Shown: positions 51,776-62,413 of the stretch, piece after piece
Layout of the letters: every line of letters begins with the position of its first letter
Numbering within the stretch: the stretch's first letter is position 1
Assembly: GCA_949361645.1 (NCBI GenBank)
Contig: OX442417.1
Coordinates: 5,376,819-5,440,818, forward strand
Direction of reading: 5' to 3'
Length of the DNA: 64,000 nucleotides
DNA from: Spongilla lacustris
Lineage: Eukaryota; Porifera; Demospongiae; Spongillida; Spongillidae
Made by a program: the position numbers and the translations under genes
Notes under the pieces: model-generated
What the model was told of the DNA's origin: nothing
What the model saw: only the letters and a program-made list of their open reading frames with translations
Database searches by the model: none

Positions 51776-52612
51776 TAGTCGGGCGTAGCCCGACCTTCGC
51801 GTATTGGCGGAAGGTCGGGTAACAAACCCGCACAGTTTTTGTACAGACGTATTATGCAATTTGTCAATGAATTTTGGCGTGTTATACAATCAGTATCGAT
51901 GAATACCATTTCTTAACACAGTGTGCCTCATCAATGAGCCTCTCAGAATAAAAATCTCCTGTAAGCATATTCCTCCATCTCTTACTGCCTATGAGCATCT
52001 CTGGTGTGAAAAACACCAACTGGAAATTTCCCCGTCAAGAACTGACTTGTCAGTAACCTCACCAGAGACATAGGTTGTTTTTAGGCCTATAATGGAATAG
52101 ATAGTGTTTTACTGAAGAAATGTAAGCAATGATTAAATGTTTTATAAATAAAGCATCCATTTCCTGATCTTACCTGGTCTTTCATGATGGCCACTAGAGG
52201 GGAAACTACAACGACAATGGAATAGCCCCGCTCTTTCTTCTGACATTTATCAAACGCCACTGGCAAGCAAGCAAGCATAACAGAGGCTTTTACCAAAACC
52301 CGTGGGTTGAATAGCAAATACGTCCCTGCCTTCAATTAGAACCACAGCTACTTCGACCTGTTCAGGCTTCATTGAAGAGTAGCCTAGTTCCATGGCCGCC
52401 TCGATCACACACTGCACTACTGTTATCTCCATACAACTCTCTTGCAACAGCTGTGTATTGAATGAATAAACACTTGTGTATGTTGGCCCGCATCGAAATG
52501 CTGCATTCTGATTGGACTGCAATCCCCGTTGCAGTTGCAGCTTGTACAAAAACTGTGCGGGTTTGGTACCCGACCTTCCGCCAATACGCGAAGGTCGGGC
52601 TACGCCCAACTA
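51776..52612. mobile_element. 837-bp TIR transposon derivative carrying a RecQ-like exon
   Basis: Terminal inverted repeats of 70 bases (51776-51845 and 52543-52612) differ at only two positions and begin TAGTYGGGCGTAGCCCGACC. A perfect 9-bp duplication GTTACCAAC flanks the element (51767-51775 and 52613-52621). The TIR itself contains a small hairpin (CCGACCTTC...GGAAGGTCGG). A 9-bp duplication is usual for Mutator-like elements, but no MULE transposase is present, so the superfamily is open. Inside, on the minus strand from the right end, is the start of a RecQ-like gene. Confidence 0.85.
52174..52609 (-). pseudogene. RecQ-like helicase, first exon, frameshifted (copy B)
   Basis: Minus strand. 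Open from near the TIR: GYSSMKPEQ, EGRDVFAIQPTGFGKSLCYA (Walker A), then in a second frame LPVAFDKCQKK and IVVVVSPLVAIMKDQ (motif Ia), and at 52173 a perfect splice donor CAG|GTAAG. The frame break is a third tandem GCTT in ...GCTTGCTTGCTTGCC; two units would keep the frame, so a 4-base expansion explains it. RecQ enzymes unwind DNA 3' to 5'; this piece has only the first motifs. The apparent N-terminal frame reading through the TIR is not claimed as authentic start. Confidence 0.75.
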
Positions 52613-53283
52613 GTTACCAACCACGGCTGTATGCGGCTGGAAACTAGGCTTTACAATTAGAACATACGGTATGTATGTCAATAACTGAAAAGAAACACTT
52701 CATTACTGAGTACCCGTGTTTCGAAGCTCGTAACACCTCAGTAAAACCAGCAAATCAAAATATGAAAAAGGATTCAAACACCACACTCATTTTTATGTTT
52801 TCAAAACTTTACATACACACTCCACGTCATACGGCAATGGTATGCGCAAGGTGTTTACAGAACGCCACGCGGCAATCATTTTGGAGGGGTGGGTACTAAA
52901 TTCAGTACAGTGGAATTCGTGCACTAATCCAGAAGGTAAGCTTACAACACCGATAAGTAAGAGAGATGTGGCTGTTAGAATTCTCAGTCTTTAAGTACTA
53001 ACGAATTTTCTGTCGTCCCAAACAACGCGATCGTATTTCATGAATAATCGATACGATTCTCGTTATGTATGTATGTACGTGTTATATACAGGAATGGATT
53101 ACCACATGCACCAAGAGCCCAAGCACTGCAGAGTGTGTGGGCAACGGCTAAAATGCGCAAATAGAAGCAAATAGCCATGCAGCTATGATTGCAAAACATT
53201 GCAGATAATTTGCTTATTGCCTTTGGCCTCATGCACCGCCTCAACTGTTGATATCAGCATACTCGATGTTTCTGTATCTAATG

Positions 53284-53287
53284 TAAG
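53284..53287. repeat. Target site duplication, left (TAAG)
   Basis: TAAG here and at 58507-58510; single TAAG in the empty site of copy A at 1068-1071. Confidence 0.95.
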
Positions 53288-53457
53288 TGTAACAAGCTAG
53301 ACTTTATGTTTGAATCGTGACTGACTAGACTGTCTGGCTTTTCATGTACTGCATGTGACCTTTGAACTTCTCATGTATTGCTATATAAGTGCATTGATGT
53401 AGGCATATGATATCTTTTCGGCATATGAGAGTTTGTGGCGGAACCAAGTCAGTTACA
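53288..53457 (+). repeat. 5' LTR
   Basis: 170 bases, TGTAAC...GTTACA. Contains TATATAAG at 53382-53389, a likely promoter element; transcription would then start near 53410-53420 within the LTR. Confidence 0.95.
53382..53389 (+). promoter_or_regulatory. LTR TATA box
   Basis: TATATAAG in the 5' LTR, repeated at 58431-58438 in the 3' LTR. Assigned by consensus and position. Confidence 0.6.
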
Positions 53458-53458
53458 T

Positions 53459-53476
53459 TGGTGTCAGGAGTGGGAT
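53459..53476 (+). promoter_or_regulatory. Primer binding site, tRNA-Leu type
   Basis: TGGTGTCAGGAGTGGGAT, one base after the 5' LTR. It is complementary to CCA plus the acceptor and T-arm end of eukaryotic tRNA-Leu, with at most one mismatch to commonly seen versions (TGGTGTCAGAAGTGGGAT). From known tRNA sequences recalled; the sponge tRNA-Leu was not checked. Confidence 0.75.
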
Positions 53477-53480
53477 CTCT

Positions 53481-54401
53481 ATGGCGAAGCAGGAGGCTGC
53501 CGAGACTGGCGAGAGTTCTAAGAACTTGGAAAGTGCATCGAGTGCGGATAACTCGGGAAGTGCAGACGGTACGTACGTAAAAGTTGTTAGATACTGTGCT
53601 CGGCCGCCTGCAAAGTTTTCCTCAAAGACTGACTGGGAGCTATGGATTATGCGGTTTGAAGCATATGCCGAAGAGGCCAGGATAGCTGACATCGACCGAG
53701 GGAAGGAGCTGTTATCCTTGCTGGACGACGAACCCTTTCGATTAGTCTACCAAAATGGGCTCGTTGAGACAAAGGATTTCAGAACGGTGCGGGACTGTCT
53801 CCAACAACGATATGGCACAAGCGGCATGGGGCTGGAGTGGCAGATGAAGTTGCAAAGTCGCGCGCAACGGCACGGCGAATCCTTGTTGGAATTTGCAGGT
53901 GAGGTACGCATGATAGCCTCTAAAGCGTTCCCAGATTGGTCGAATGCACAACGGGAGGAACTGGTTCGCAACCAGTTTATACAAGGAGTAGCGTCTCCTA
54001 CTGTACAAGTGCAGTTGATGAAAGAAATGCCAGCTACCATTGATGAAGCGTTAGAGACGGCCCGGAAGTTGGAAGCAGTTGAGCTGGCACAGAAGCGCTT
54101 GTACAGAGAAAGGAGGGGCAGCGAGCAAATGGTAACGACTGCGACTCTTGCTCCAGTACCAGTAAATGATAGCGTCCAAGACAAGTTGGACAGACTGGCA
54201 GCTGACGTACAAAGGTTAACAGAGCAAATGTCAAGTTTAACAAAATTACCCCCCAACAGGTCTCAAGCTCGAAGAAGAGGAAGCTCATTACAATGCTGGC
54301 ATTGTAAACAACCGGGGCACATTCGGCGGGAATGCCCAATCTTACAGCAGAGTCCTTTAAACTTGAACGGGCCGGCGGAAGAGGTCTACCGCCGGCCATG
54401 A
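53481..54401 (+). CDS. Gag polyprotein of LTR retrotransposon
   Basis: 306 residues from the first Met after the primer site (MAKQEAAE); an upstream Met at 53433 is inside the LTR and less likely. The middle holds a capsid-like helical region with typical words WELWIMRFEAYAEEA and LLEFAGEVRMIASKAFPDW. Near the C-terminus a CCHC zinc knuckle CWHCKQPGHIRREC (residues 272-285) would bind RNA. Gag forms the particle in which the genome is reverse transcribed. The last 70 bases overlap pol, which lies in the -1 frame, and hold the frameshift signal. No interruptions. Confidence 0.92.
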   Translation: MAKQEAAETGESSKNLESASSADNSGSADGTYVKVVRYCARPPAKFSSKTDWELWIMRFEAYAEEARIADIDRGKELLSLLDDEPFRLVYQNGLVETKDFRTVRDCLQQRYGTSGMGLEWQMKLQSRAQRHGESLLEFAGEVRMIASKAFPDWSNAQREELVRNQFIQGVASPTVQVQLMKEMPATIDEALETARKLEAVELAQKRLYRERRGSEQMVTTATLAPVPVNDSVQDKLDRLAADVQRLTEQMSSLTKLPPNRSQARRRGSSLQCWHCKQPGHIRRECPILQQSPLNLNGPAEEVYRRP

Positions 54402-57400
54402 TCCCGAAGACCAAATTGACGGCCATTGTAGGGGGTACCTGTATTGACACCAGGTTGGCACCCAGTATTTGTGGTATGGTTGAGAGGTGTAATATTTTAA
54501 TGCTAGTAGACACAGGTTCTGCTGTAACGATTCTTAGAACTGATATATGGGAAAAGCTTGTACCATCCACAGAACACAAGCTCAGTCCAGCAACACAGGC
54601 GGTAGTGGCAGCAAACGGAAAGGGCCTTAGTTTGTCAGGTCAAGTGGAGCTTGAGATCCAAATAGGGGGCCTGAAAGTGAAACACATGTGTCTAGTTGCA
54701 AAAGACCTGACACATGAGTTCCTTTTGGGATCTGATTTTCTGTACACTAATGGCTGCATTGTTGATTTCAATACCAGATTGCTGTTTGCAGGAGGGAAGA
54801 TGGTAGCATTAAAATTTGACCAGCCAGTGACAGTTGTGTGTGATGCAGTCATCATGGAGAACATCTCCATTTCCGAGAACTGTGAGATGCGACTGATGGT
54901 TTCTCTGATAGTGGATGGACAGAGATGTGAGGATGATACCCCTGGACTTTTGGAACCAGAACCCAGTTTTATGGAACGGCATGGACTGGCAGTGGCACAC
55001 TCAGTGGCAGTGAGCAGAGAAGGTATGATTCCTGTACAGGTGTTAAATCCCTCCAACTCCTCAATCATGCTGCGCAAAGGTGAGAAAATGGGTAAATTTG
55101 TGTCCCTAGGTGGCCCACATGGTGTGTGTGTGATAGAAGCTTCTCAGAAGGCGTCTATTCCTAGAGAGGAGGTGGTGCCAAGTGTCATAGAAGGTTTGGT
55201 AGCTGGTGTAGAAGGTCTCTCAGATACTGAGGTGGAGCAATTAAGAGAACTATTGTATCGCTTTTCCAGTGCCATTTCCATGTCTGATTCAGACATGGGT
55301 AGGACCCACTTGGTGCAACACCACATTGATACCCAGGGTGCCAATCCTGTCAAGCAGCAACCACGGAGGTTGCCATTTTACCGTCGGGAGGAAGTTAGGC
55401 AGATGATAGCTGACATGTTGGGGAAAGAAGTCATAGAACCTGCTACAGGACCATGGTCATCCCCTGTAATCTTGGTACAAAAGAAGGATGGATCCACTAG
55501 GTTCTGTATAGACTTCCGTCAACTGAATGCTCTGACGAAGAAAGATGCCCATCCTCTTCCACGGATCGATGATACTTTGGACATGCTGTCTGGATCGCAC
55601 TGGTTCTCTACTATTGATCTAGCAAGTGGGTACTGGCAGGTAGAGGTAGCCAGGGAAGATCAGGAGAAAACAGCATTTTCCACCCCTTTTGGTTTATTCC
55701 AGTTTAGGACAATGCCTTTTGGATTGTGTAATGCTCCTAGTACTTTTCAGAGGTTGATGGAGCGGGTCCTGTCTGGTTTGCATTGGTCCACCTGTCTTGT
55801 GTATATTGATGACATAATTGTTTTCAGTCGTACAGTCCAAGAACACTTTTTGGATCTGGCTGGGGTGTTCCAGAGGTTGAAGGAAGCAGGACTTAAAGTG
55901 AAACCAAAGAAATGCCATCTATTCCGAACCAAAGTGAAGTACTTGGGGTACGTTGTCTCAAGTGGTGGTGTTCAAACAGACCCGGAGAAGGTGAAATGTG
56001 TTCTGGACTGGCCAGTTCCCTCAACCCAGAAGGAGCTAAGACAATTTCTAGGGTTAGCATCGTACTACCGTCGTTTTGTCCACAATTTTGCACAGCTATC
56101 AGCCCCACTAAATAGGTTGCTGGATAAAAGCAGGCCGTGGCTCTGGACTGAGCAGTGTGGGAGAGCATTTGAAGCTCTTAAGACCAAGCTTACTTCTGCC
56201 CCATTGCTAGTTTACCCAAATTTTGAGGAAGAATTTATTGTGGACTGTGATGCAAGTGATGACGGATTGGGAGCTGTCCTGTCGCAGAATTTCCAAGGTA
56301 CTGAGCATGTGGTGTGCTATGCAAGTAGAACCCTCACGAAGGCCGAACGTAAGTATTGTGCCACAAGGAAGGAGATGTTAGCACTAGTGTGGGGCATGGG
56401 CCAGTTCAGACCTTATTTATATGGCAGGCATTTTACTGCAAGGACAGACCATGGTGCTTTACAGTGGCTGTGTTCATTTAAAGAGCCCGAAGGCCAGGTG
56501 GCCCGATGGCTGGAATACTTAGCTGAATACAACTTCACTGTAGAGCACAGGCCTGGCAAGAAACATGGCAATGCTGACCCCTTGTCCCGCCATCCCTGTC
56601 ACCAGTGTGGTGGCCAGCCTGTAGAAGTTAATATAATTGCTTCTAACCAGGTTGATGCAGGTGGTTGGGCATTGCAATGGACAAAACAGGATGTAGTAAG
56701 GTTTCAGTGTGATGATCCTGACATTGGACAGATGGTCAAATGGATGCAACATGATTTCCCCAAAACATGCCCACATACAGCTAGCAGCACTCTCAAGAGC
56801 CTCTGGTCCCAGAAACTTCACTTGGTCTTATTGGATGGAGTTCTTTACAGGTCATGGAAGGATGCTTCGGGGAATGGTCAGAACAGCTGCCTGCAGTTGG
56901 TATTACCTAAGGTACTTGTACCTTCTATTCTGTCTGAGTTGCATGATGCCCCAACTGGTGGACACCTTGGAGTGTCAAAGGTACTGGACAAAGCACACCA
57001 GAGGTTTTACTGGGTGGGGCAACGGCACGATATTGAAGAATGGTGCAGGTCTTGTACTGTGTGTAGTGCCCAAAAATCTCCGATGAAGCATCGGCGTGCT
57101 CCCATGGAGGTTGATACACAGACCAGCAAACCCATGCAGCGTGTGGCAATGGACATTTTGGGTCCATTACCTCTAACCCCTCGGTTGAACAAGTATATCC
57201 TGGTCATAGGTGACTATTTCACCAAGTGGACTGAGGCTTTCCCTATGCCTGATATGGAAACAGGTACAGTCGCACGACTATTTGTGAATGAATTTGTTGT
57301 TCGATATGGGGCTCCTGCATGTCTTCACACTGACCAAGGCAGAAATTTTGAGTCTAATCTTGTGAAAGAAATTTGCAGGTTACTAGGGATTGTTAAGACC

Positions 57401-58303
57401 AGGACTACTCCCTATCATCCCCAGTCCGATGGCATGATCGAAAGATTTAATCGCACCTTGCTTTCAATGCTGAAAATGGCCAGTATTGATGATGCACAGG
57501 ATTGGGACCTCAAGTTACCTTGCCTCATGATGGCTTATCGTACCAGTGTCCATGAGACCACAAAGGCCACACCATTCTCTCTCATGTTTGGGCGAGAAGT
57601 GCAGTTACCTATTGATGTAATGTTTGGCAAACCCCCAGGCATGTCCACAGCTAGCACTCTGGAGTATGCAAAGGTGTTAGAGCAACGTCTGGCTGAAGCC
57701 TATGACCTCGTTCGGCATAATTTAGGTGTGGAACAGCATAGACACAAGCAGCTGTATGACCGTAAGGTGGAAGGTAAACCTTATAAGGAGGGAGAAATGG
57801 TTTGGTTATATTGCCCAGCAGTACCTCGGGGGCTTTCCAAAAAGCTCCATGCATGTTGGAAGGGACCATACACCATTACTAAGGTGTATGATAATGGAGT
57901 GTATCAGATTAAATGGAATCTTCCTCCTCATAAGCAGCAGGTGGTACACTTCGATCGTTTAAAGCCATATCTGAACAGGCAGGAGGAACAGGAACCAACA
58001 GCTGACCAGGCTACCATGTCTGACACTGAAAGAACACATGATGAAGCAGAAGACATGTATGACAACATGTTCATTCAACATGGTCATGGAGAGGAGGCCA
58101 CTACTGATGAGCAGCATTATAACAATGTTCCAGTACAGCAAGAGGTCATGGGAAATGACCAGACTGAAGGACCAGAAGAAAATGCGCCTGTGAATGAAGG
58201 TTTACAGGAGGTTGCAGAGGAACCTACACAACAGCAAGGATTGCGTCGGTCAACCCGTGAGAGGAGACCGCCAGAAAGACTTGGGACGTGGGTGATGTAC
58301 TAG
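54332..58303 (+). CDS. Pol polyprotein: protease, reverse transcriptase, RNase H, integrase
   Basis: Open for 1,323 codons in the -1 frame relative to gag; true translation probably enters by frameshifting near 54362, not at the Met at 54332. Protease: DTGS at residues 60-63 and LLGSDFL further on. Reverse transcriptase: FCIDFRQLN (391) to YIDD (491-494). RNase H: VDCDASDDGLG (638) with a later TDH. Integrase: H871...GHLG with CRSCTVC, catalytic Asp941 (MDILGP), Asp1001 (TDQG) and Glu1037, a D,D35E spacing, then WKGPYTI (1176). No chromodomain is seen. The tail is acidic and ends in a basic RRSTRERRPPERLG patch. All catalytic residues are present, so the element may be active. Confidence 0.95.
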   Translation: MPNLTAESFKLERAGGRGLPPAMIPKTKLTAIVGGTCIDTRLAPSICGMVERCNILMLVDTGSAVTILRTDIWEKLVPSTEHKLSPATQAVVAANGKGLSLSGQVELEIQIGGLKVKHMCLVAKDLTHEFLLGSDFLYTNGCIVDFNTRLLFAGGKMVALKFDQPVTVVCDAVIMENISISENCEMRLMVSLIVDGQRCEDDTPGLLEPEPSFMERHGLAVAHSVAVSREGMIPVQVLNPSNSSIMLRKGEKMGKFVSLGGPHGVCVIEASQKASIPREEVVPSVIEGLVAGVEGLSDTEVEQLRELLYRFSSAISMSDSDMGRTHLVQHHIDTQGANPVKQQPRRLPFYRREEVRQMIADMLGKEVIEPATGPWSSPVILVQKKDGSTRFCIDFRQLNALTKKDAHPLPRIDDTLDMLSGSHWFSTIDLASGYWQVEVAREDQEKTAFSTPFGLFQFRTMPFGLCNAPSTFQRLMERVLSGLHWSTCLVYIDDIIVFSRTVQEHFLDLAGVFQRLKEAGLKVKPKKCHLFRTKVKYLGYVVSSGGVQTDPEKVKCVLDWPVPSTQKELRQFLGLASYYRRFVHNFAQLSAPLNRLLDKSRPWLWTEQCGRAFEALKTKLTSAPLLVYPNFEEEFIVDCDASDDGLGAVLSQNFQGTEHVVCYASRTLTKAERKYCATRKEMLALVWGMGQFRPYLYGRHFTARTDHGALQWLCSFKEPEGQVARWLEYLAEYNFTVEHRPGKKHGNADPLSRHPCHQCGGQPVEVNIIASNQVDAGGWALQWTKQDVVRFQCDDPDIGQMVKWMQHDFPKTCPHTASSTLKSLWSQKLHLVLLDGVLYRSWKDASGNGQNSCLQLVLPKVLVPSILSELHDAPTGGHLGVSKVLDKAHQRFYWVGQRHDIEEWCRSCTVCSAQKSPMKHRRAPMEVDTQTSKPMQRVAMDILGPLPLTPRLNKYILVIGDYFTKWTEAFPMPDMETGTVARLFVNEFVVRYGAPACLHTDQGRNFESNLVKEICRLLGIVKTRTTPYHPQSDGMIERFNRTLLSMLKMASIDDAQDWDLKLPCLMMAYRTSVHETTKATPFSLMFGREVQLPIDVMFGKPPGMSTASTLEYAKVLEQRLAEAYDLVRHNLGVEQHRHKQLYDRKVEGKPYKEGEMVWLYCPAVPRGLSKKLHACWKGPYTITKVYDNGVYQIKWNLPPHKQQVVHFDRLKPYLNRQEEQEPTADQATMSDTERTHDEAEDMYDNMFIQHGHGEEATTDEQHYNNVPVQQEVMGNDQTEGPEENAPVNEGLQEVAEEPTQQQGLRRSTRERRPPERLGTWVMY
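54356..54397 (+). promoter_or_regulatory. -1 ribosomal frameshift signal
   Basis: Slippery heptamer TTTAAAC at 54356-54362 sits in the required register of the gag frame (T TTA AAC). A 7-base spacer (54363-54369) is followed by a perfect 9-bp GC-only stem, GGCCGGCGG (54370-54378) with CCGCCGGCC (54389-54397), closing a 10-base loop. Slippage by one base places ribosomes in the pol frame just before the protease. Shape and spacing are textbook; function is inferred. Confidence 0.88.
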
Positions 58304-58322
58304 ACATGTGGACATGTCTACT

Positions 58323-58333
58323 GAAGGAGGGAG
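58323..58333 (+). promoter_or_regulatory. Polypurine tract
   Basis: GAAGGAGGGAG, ending three bases before the 3' LTR; primes plus-strand DNA synthesis in LTR elements. Confidence 0.85.
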
Positions 58334-58336
58334 TGA

Positions 58337-58506
58337 TGTAACAAGCTAGACTTTATGTTTGAATCGTGACTGACTAGACTGTCTGGCTTTTCATGTACTG
58401 CATGTGACCTTTGAACTTCTCATGTATTGCTATATAAGTGCATTGATGTAGGCATATGATATCTTTTCGGCATATGAGAGTTTGTGGCGGAACCAAGTCA
58501 GTTACA
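58337..58506 (+). repeat. 3' LTR
   Basis: 170 bases, identical to the 5' LTR at every position. TAAG follows at 58507-58510. Confidence 0.97.
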
Positions 58507-58510
58507 TAAG

Positions 58511-59156
58511 CATTCTATGCCAAGAACCGTCCATTGACAAAGGAGATACATCACAGGTGTTGTATAACGCCACTTCAGTGGCAAATATACATACCATGCA
58601 ATGAAGAATGCATGCAAGGTAAATGCACTTTTTCAAAATAAATAACTGCTATGACTTCATAATACACACAATCACTATGCAGGTGTGTGCGCACTTCGAG
58701 GACATGTGAGGAGGTCAACTGTTGGCAGAGGCTGCCAACCAAAGGTCCAAGTCACACTCAATAGGTTCATAGCACTTTGGAAGATTGCCCCACCTCCATT
58801 CTTTTCTCATGATCATTGTCCACCTCGTGCAAGCCAGTCTATTTTCAACCAGCTGAAGTGTCAGTCAGCTGTGTTCCTGCCTTCTGACACAGCCCCCTGA
58901 GCTCTAATGCAACGCACTTGTATGCACCAATGCAAGTGGGTAGCAGCAACAGGTGCATAGTGAAAACTGCCCTTCAAAATGCATACACTAGAAGACCATG
59001 CTACACATTGGGCTATTCCAGTTAATAAGTGTACACCCCTACTGTTGGACACAGATACTAATTATACCCTCCCTCAAGACAGATATATAACTGGACATCA
59101 CACATTTCACCACATGCATGTGCATCCCTAAGGACTGCAGTATGTCTCAGTACACT
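58511..59156. other. Non-coding, copy B equivalent of 1072-1744
   Basis: No gene recognised. A 13-base piece (TGATGATGTTATT region of copy A, about 1605-1632) is missing here. Confidence 0.6.
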
Positions 59157-59887
<731 letters not shown>

Positions 59888-59889
59888 TC

Positions 59890-62154
59890 AGTAGGGGTGT
59901 AGTAGTACACTTATTTACTGGAATAGCCCAATGGGCAAATGCTACCCATTTTGTTTAGGTCTATATATGTTGGAGAAGAGGGTGCTGAGTCAACTAATTC
60001 AAAGTGAAGCAACTGCAATGCATTGTTAAAGTCTGTTATATAGAGTTAAGAGCCATAATTGGTTGCTGCCATTCCCCCTCCAACAAGGAGACAAAAGCTA
60101 ACACAATCCTAGCCCTGCTCATCATTAATGTGTGTATATGCATTCTACTCAGTACCACAGATATGTAAAGCTCCATTGGGCTATCTATGGCATGTGAAAA
60201 TACGTTCTGAAACCAATTTTAATCAGTAGCAATTCTGTTAGATTAATACATACCGATGCATGCATATCCGTACGTAGGCCTACATTACGAAGAAAATGGC
60301 CGATTTCAAGAGGCTTTAAAACCATTTCAGAAAATTCGTTAGCACTAGCTTTTACTAAAAACAAATAGGACATTCTACTTACTTTATCACAATAGTTGTT
60401 TTTTGCTCAGTTCTTGTGTCCGAGCGTCAGTATCGTTTATTGAATCTACGAGGTCACTGTTCCCTGCAAGGAGTACCTTCGCTTTCGAGCGCAAAAGCCA
60501 ACGGTTCATAAGATAAGGCAATTTGATTTCTGCTATATAAAAGGTTCAATGGTGCTTGTAACTTGTGGTGCAGCGTTAAACTGCTTACTACATTTCTTGT
60601 ACGTTCTACACAGCACATTCCTAAGGACATCGGTTGTCAAGTCCGTTGCAATGGGGCTTCGAAACCATTTCAAAATTTCTGGGCGTAGGGCCTAATTTCC
60701 GCGCGTTCAATGAGAGCAGACAGCCGTGCAACATGAACGACTTGCACTGTGCTACATGGATCTCGTGATTGAACGAGAAATCATGTGATACGCCCTCCTG
60801 GGGGGCGAGGCATTAATGACATACGGTATTATACGCCATCTTTACAGAACAGTGCTTGGGTTTAGCGCGATTTGTCGGCGATTATCGCAATTATCGCCGC
60901 GATGAAGAATATCGCGATATTATCGCGATTTTTTCCACCCGGGGGAGTCTATAGGATTGCGGGAGATTTGTTAACCATGCATGCAAAAACAGACCAGCCT
61001 ACAATGTGAATGCTTAATATGATTCAATCACATGCCGTATCTCTTTTCAAGTAGAGCTGCTCCAGTACATAATATGCTATCTGAAAAGTACTTGGTCTTG
61101 TCGATTACCATGCACCTAATGCTAATATATATAGGCTTCAACGGTGGAAAGTTGAAAAATATCAAACACTATCCTGGCTTCTGGGCAAAGCTGATGACAA
61201 ACTTAAAGAGAGCAAGATTTACAAGGCAGCAAAGAAAAACGAATGATGAACTGAAAACTCAACAATATACAGAGGATCCGGAATGGAATTAACATTCACC
61301 TGGAATAAACAGAAAATTGAATTGGCAACTGCTAGTGAAGTTGCATAGACCCAACGCCATGCAGTGGCGGATCCGGGGGGGTGGGGGGGGGGGGGGGGGG
61401 GGGCGGGGGGCGGCATCGGGGGCACGTGCCCCCCCCCCCCCCCCATTCAAAAATCCACGTGACGTGGCGCGTTACTAGTTCTTCAATAATCTGAGTTCTC
61501 TTGTATTTTCAAAAGCACACTGATAGCGGAGCGATCTAATCACAGCGTATGTACATGCATCAAAATGGCCGCGTGCGGTTTATGGTTGGTTGATTTATGC
61601 TAGAGTAGTTATGGTTTTCGTGCCAATACATGTACTGTATGTACATTAGACGGCATCATAACATCGACGTCGATCTGCCACATGTAGGTCCTGGGTTAAC
61701 ATCGAACATTATATATTATCTCTGCCTGTAGTACCCATAGAACGGAACTGATATATTGAGTCTGATGCATATTCGCAATAATGTGCATACATGTGTAATT
61801 ATAGCCATATTGTGGGGGAGGAATTCATCCGAAGGCAAGGTCCTCGGCGCCGCTTTTCATCTCACTTCATAAACATTAACATCCGACGTATTTGGACGTA
61901 TTTGGTCTCTCCCATCAATAAAATTACCTTTTGAGTATGCCTTGCTGATAGATGGCATGGCTTATGTGTACATGTATATAAATATAAATTGGCCATCCAT
62001 GAAGCAGGTTATTCCACGAAACATCCCACTAATAAATTAAAGCCGGTGTTAAGTAGATTAGACATGCACAAAATAAAATAACTTACGTACATCTACTGCA
62101 CTAGCTAGATAGTGAGTCAAAACACCAACACATAAATGCACAATAGCGGCCAAT
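59890..62154. other. Non-coding, copy B
   Basis: No gene recognised. The copy A-specific 5.5 kb is absent at about 61130. The G-run/C-run hairpin is at 61373-61444. Confidence 0.6.
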
Positions 62155-62413
62155 GGTGCCTTCTCACTGGTGTGTAGCGTTCAGCCTTCTCACAGGTGTG
62201 TAGCGTTGTGCGCGTTCAGCCTTCTAACAGGTGTGTAGCGTTGTGCGCGTTCAGCCTTCTCACAGGTGTGTAGCGCTGTGCGCGTTTAGCCTTCTCACAG
62301 GTGTGTAGCGTTGTGTTTGTTCAGCATTCTCACAGGTGTGTAAGCGTTGTGCGCGTTTAGCCTTCTCACAGGTATGTAACGTTCAGCTTTTCACTGGTGT
62401 ACACCGTTCAGCC
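62155..62413. repeat. 35-bp minisatellite, copy B
   Basis: Counterpart of 10302-10560, with the same unit count. Confidence 0.85.

Larger units (their letters stand above)
53288..58506 (+). mobile_element. Complete Ty3/gypsy-type LTR retrotransposon, 5,219 bp
   Basis: Two identical 170-bp LTRs beginning TGTAAC and ending GTTACA, a 4-bp target duplication TAAG, a tRNA-Leu-type primer site, gag, a -1 frameshift signal, pol in the order protease, RT, RNase H, integrase (the gypsy order), and a polypurine tract. No stop or frameshift interrupts either frame, and no env frame is present. Identity of the LTRs and the empty site in copy A indicate a very recent insertion. No second copy in the window. 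Confidence 0.97.

Noticed and set aside
53433..53480. Upstream Met as gag start
   Set aside because: Lies inside the 5' LTR and the frame runs through the primer site; the Met at 53481 is the natural start.
53742..54579. Minus-strand open frames across the retrotransposon
   Set aside because: Shadows of gag and pol.
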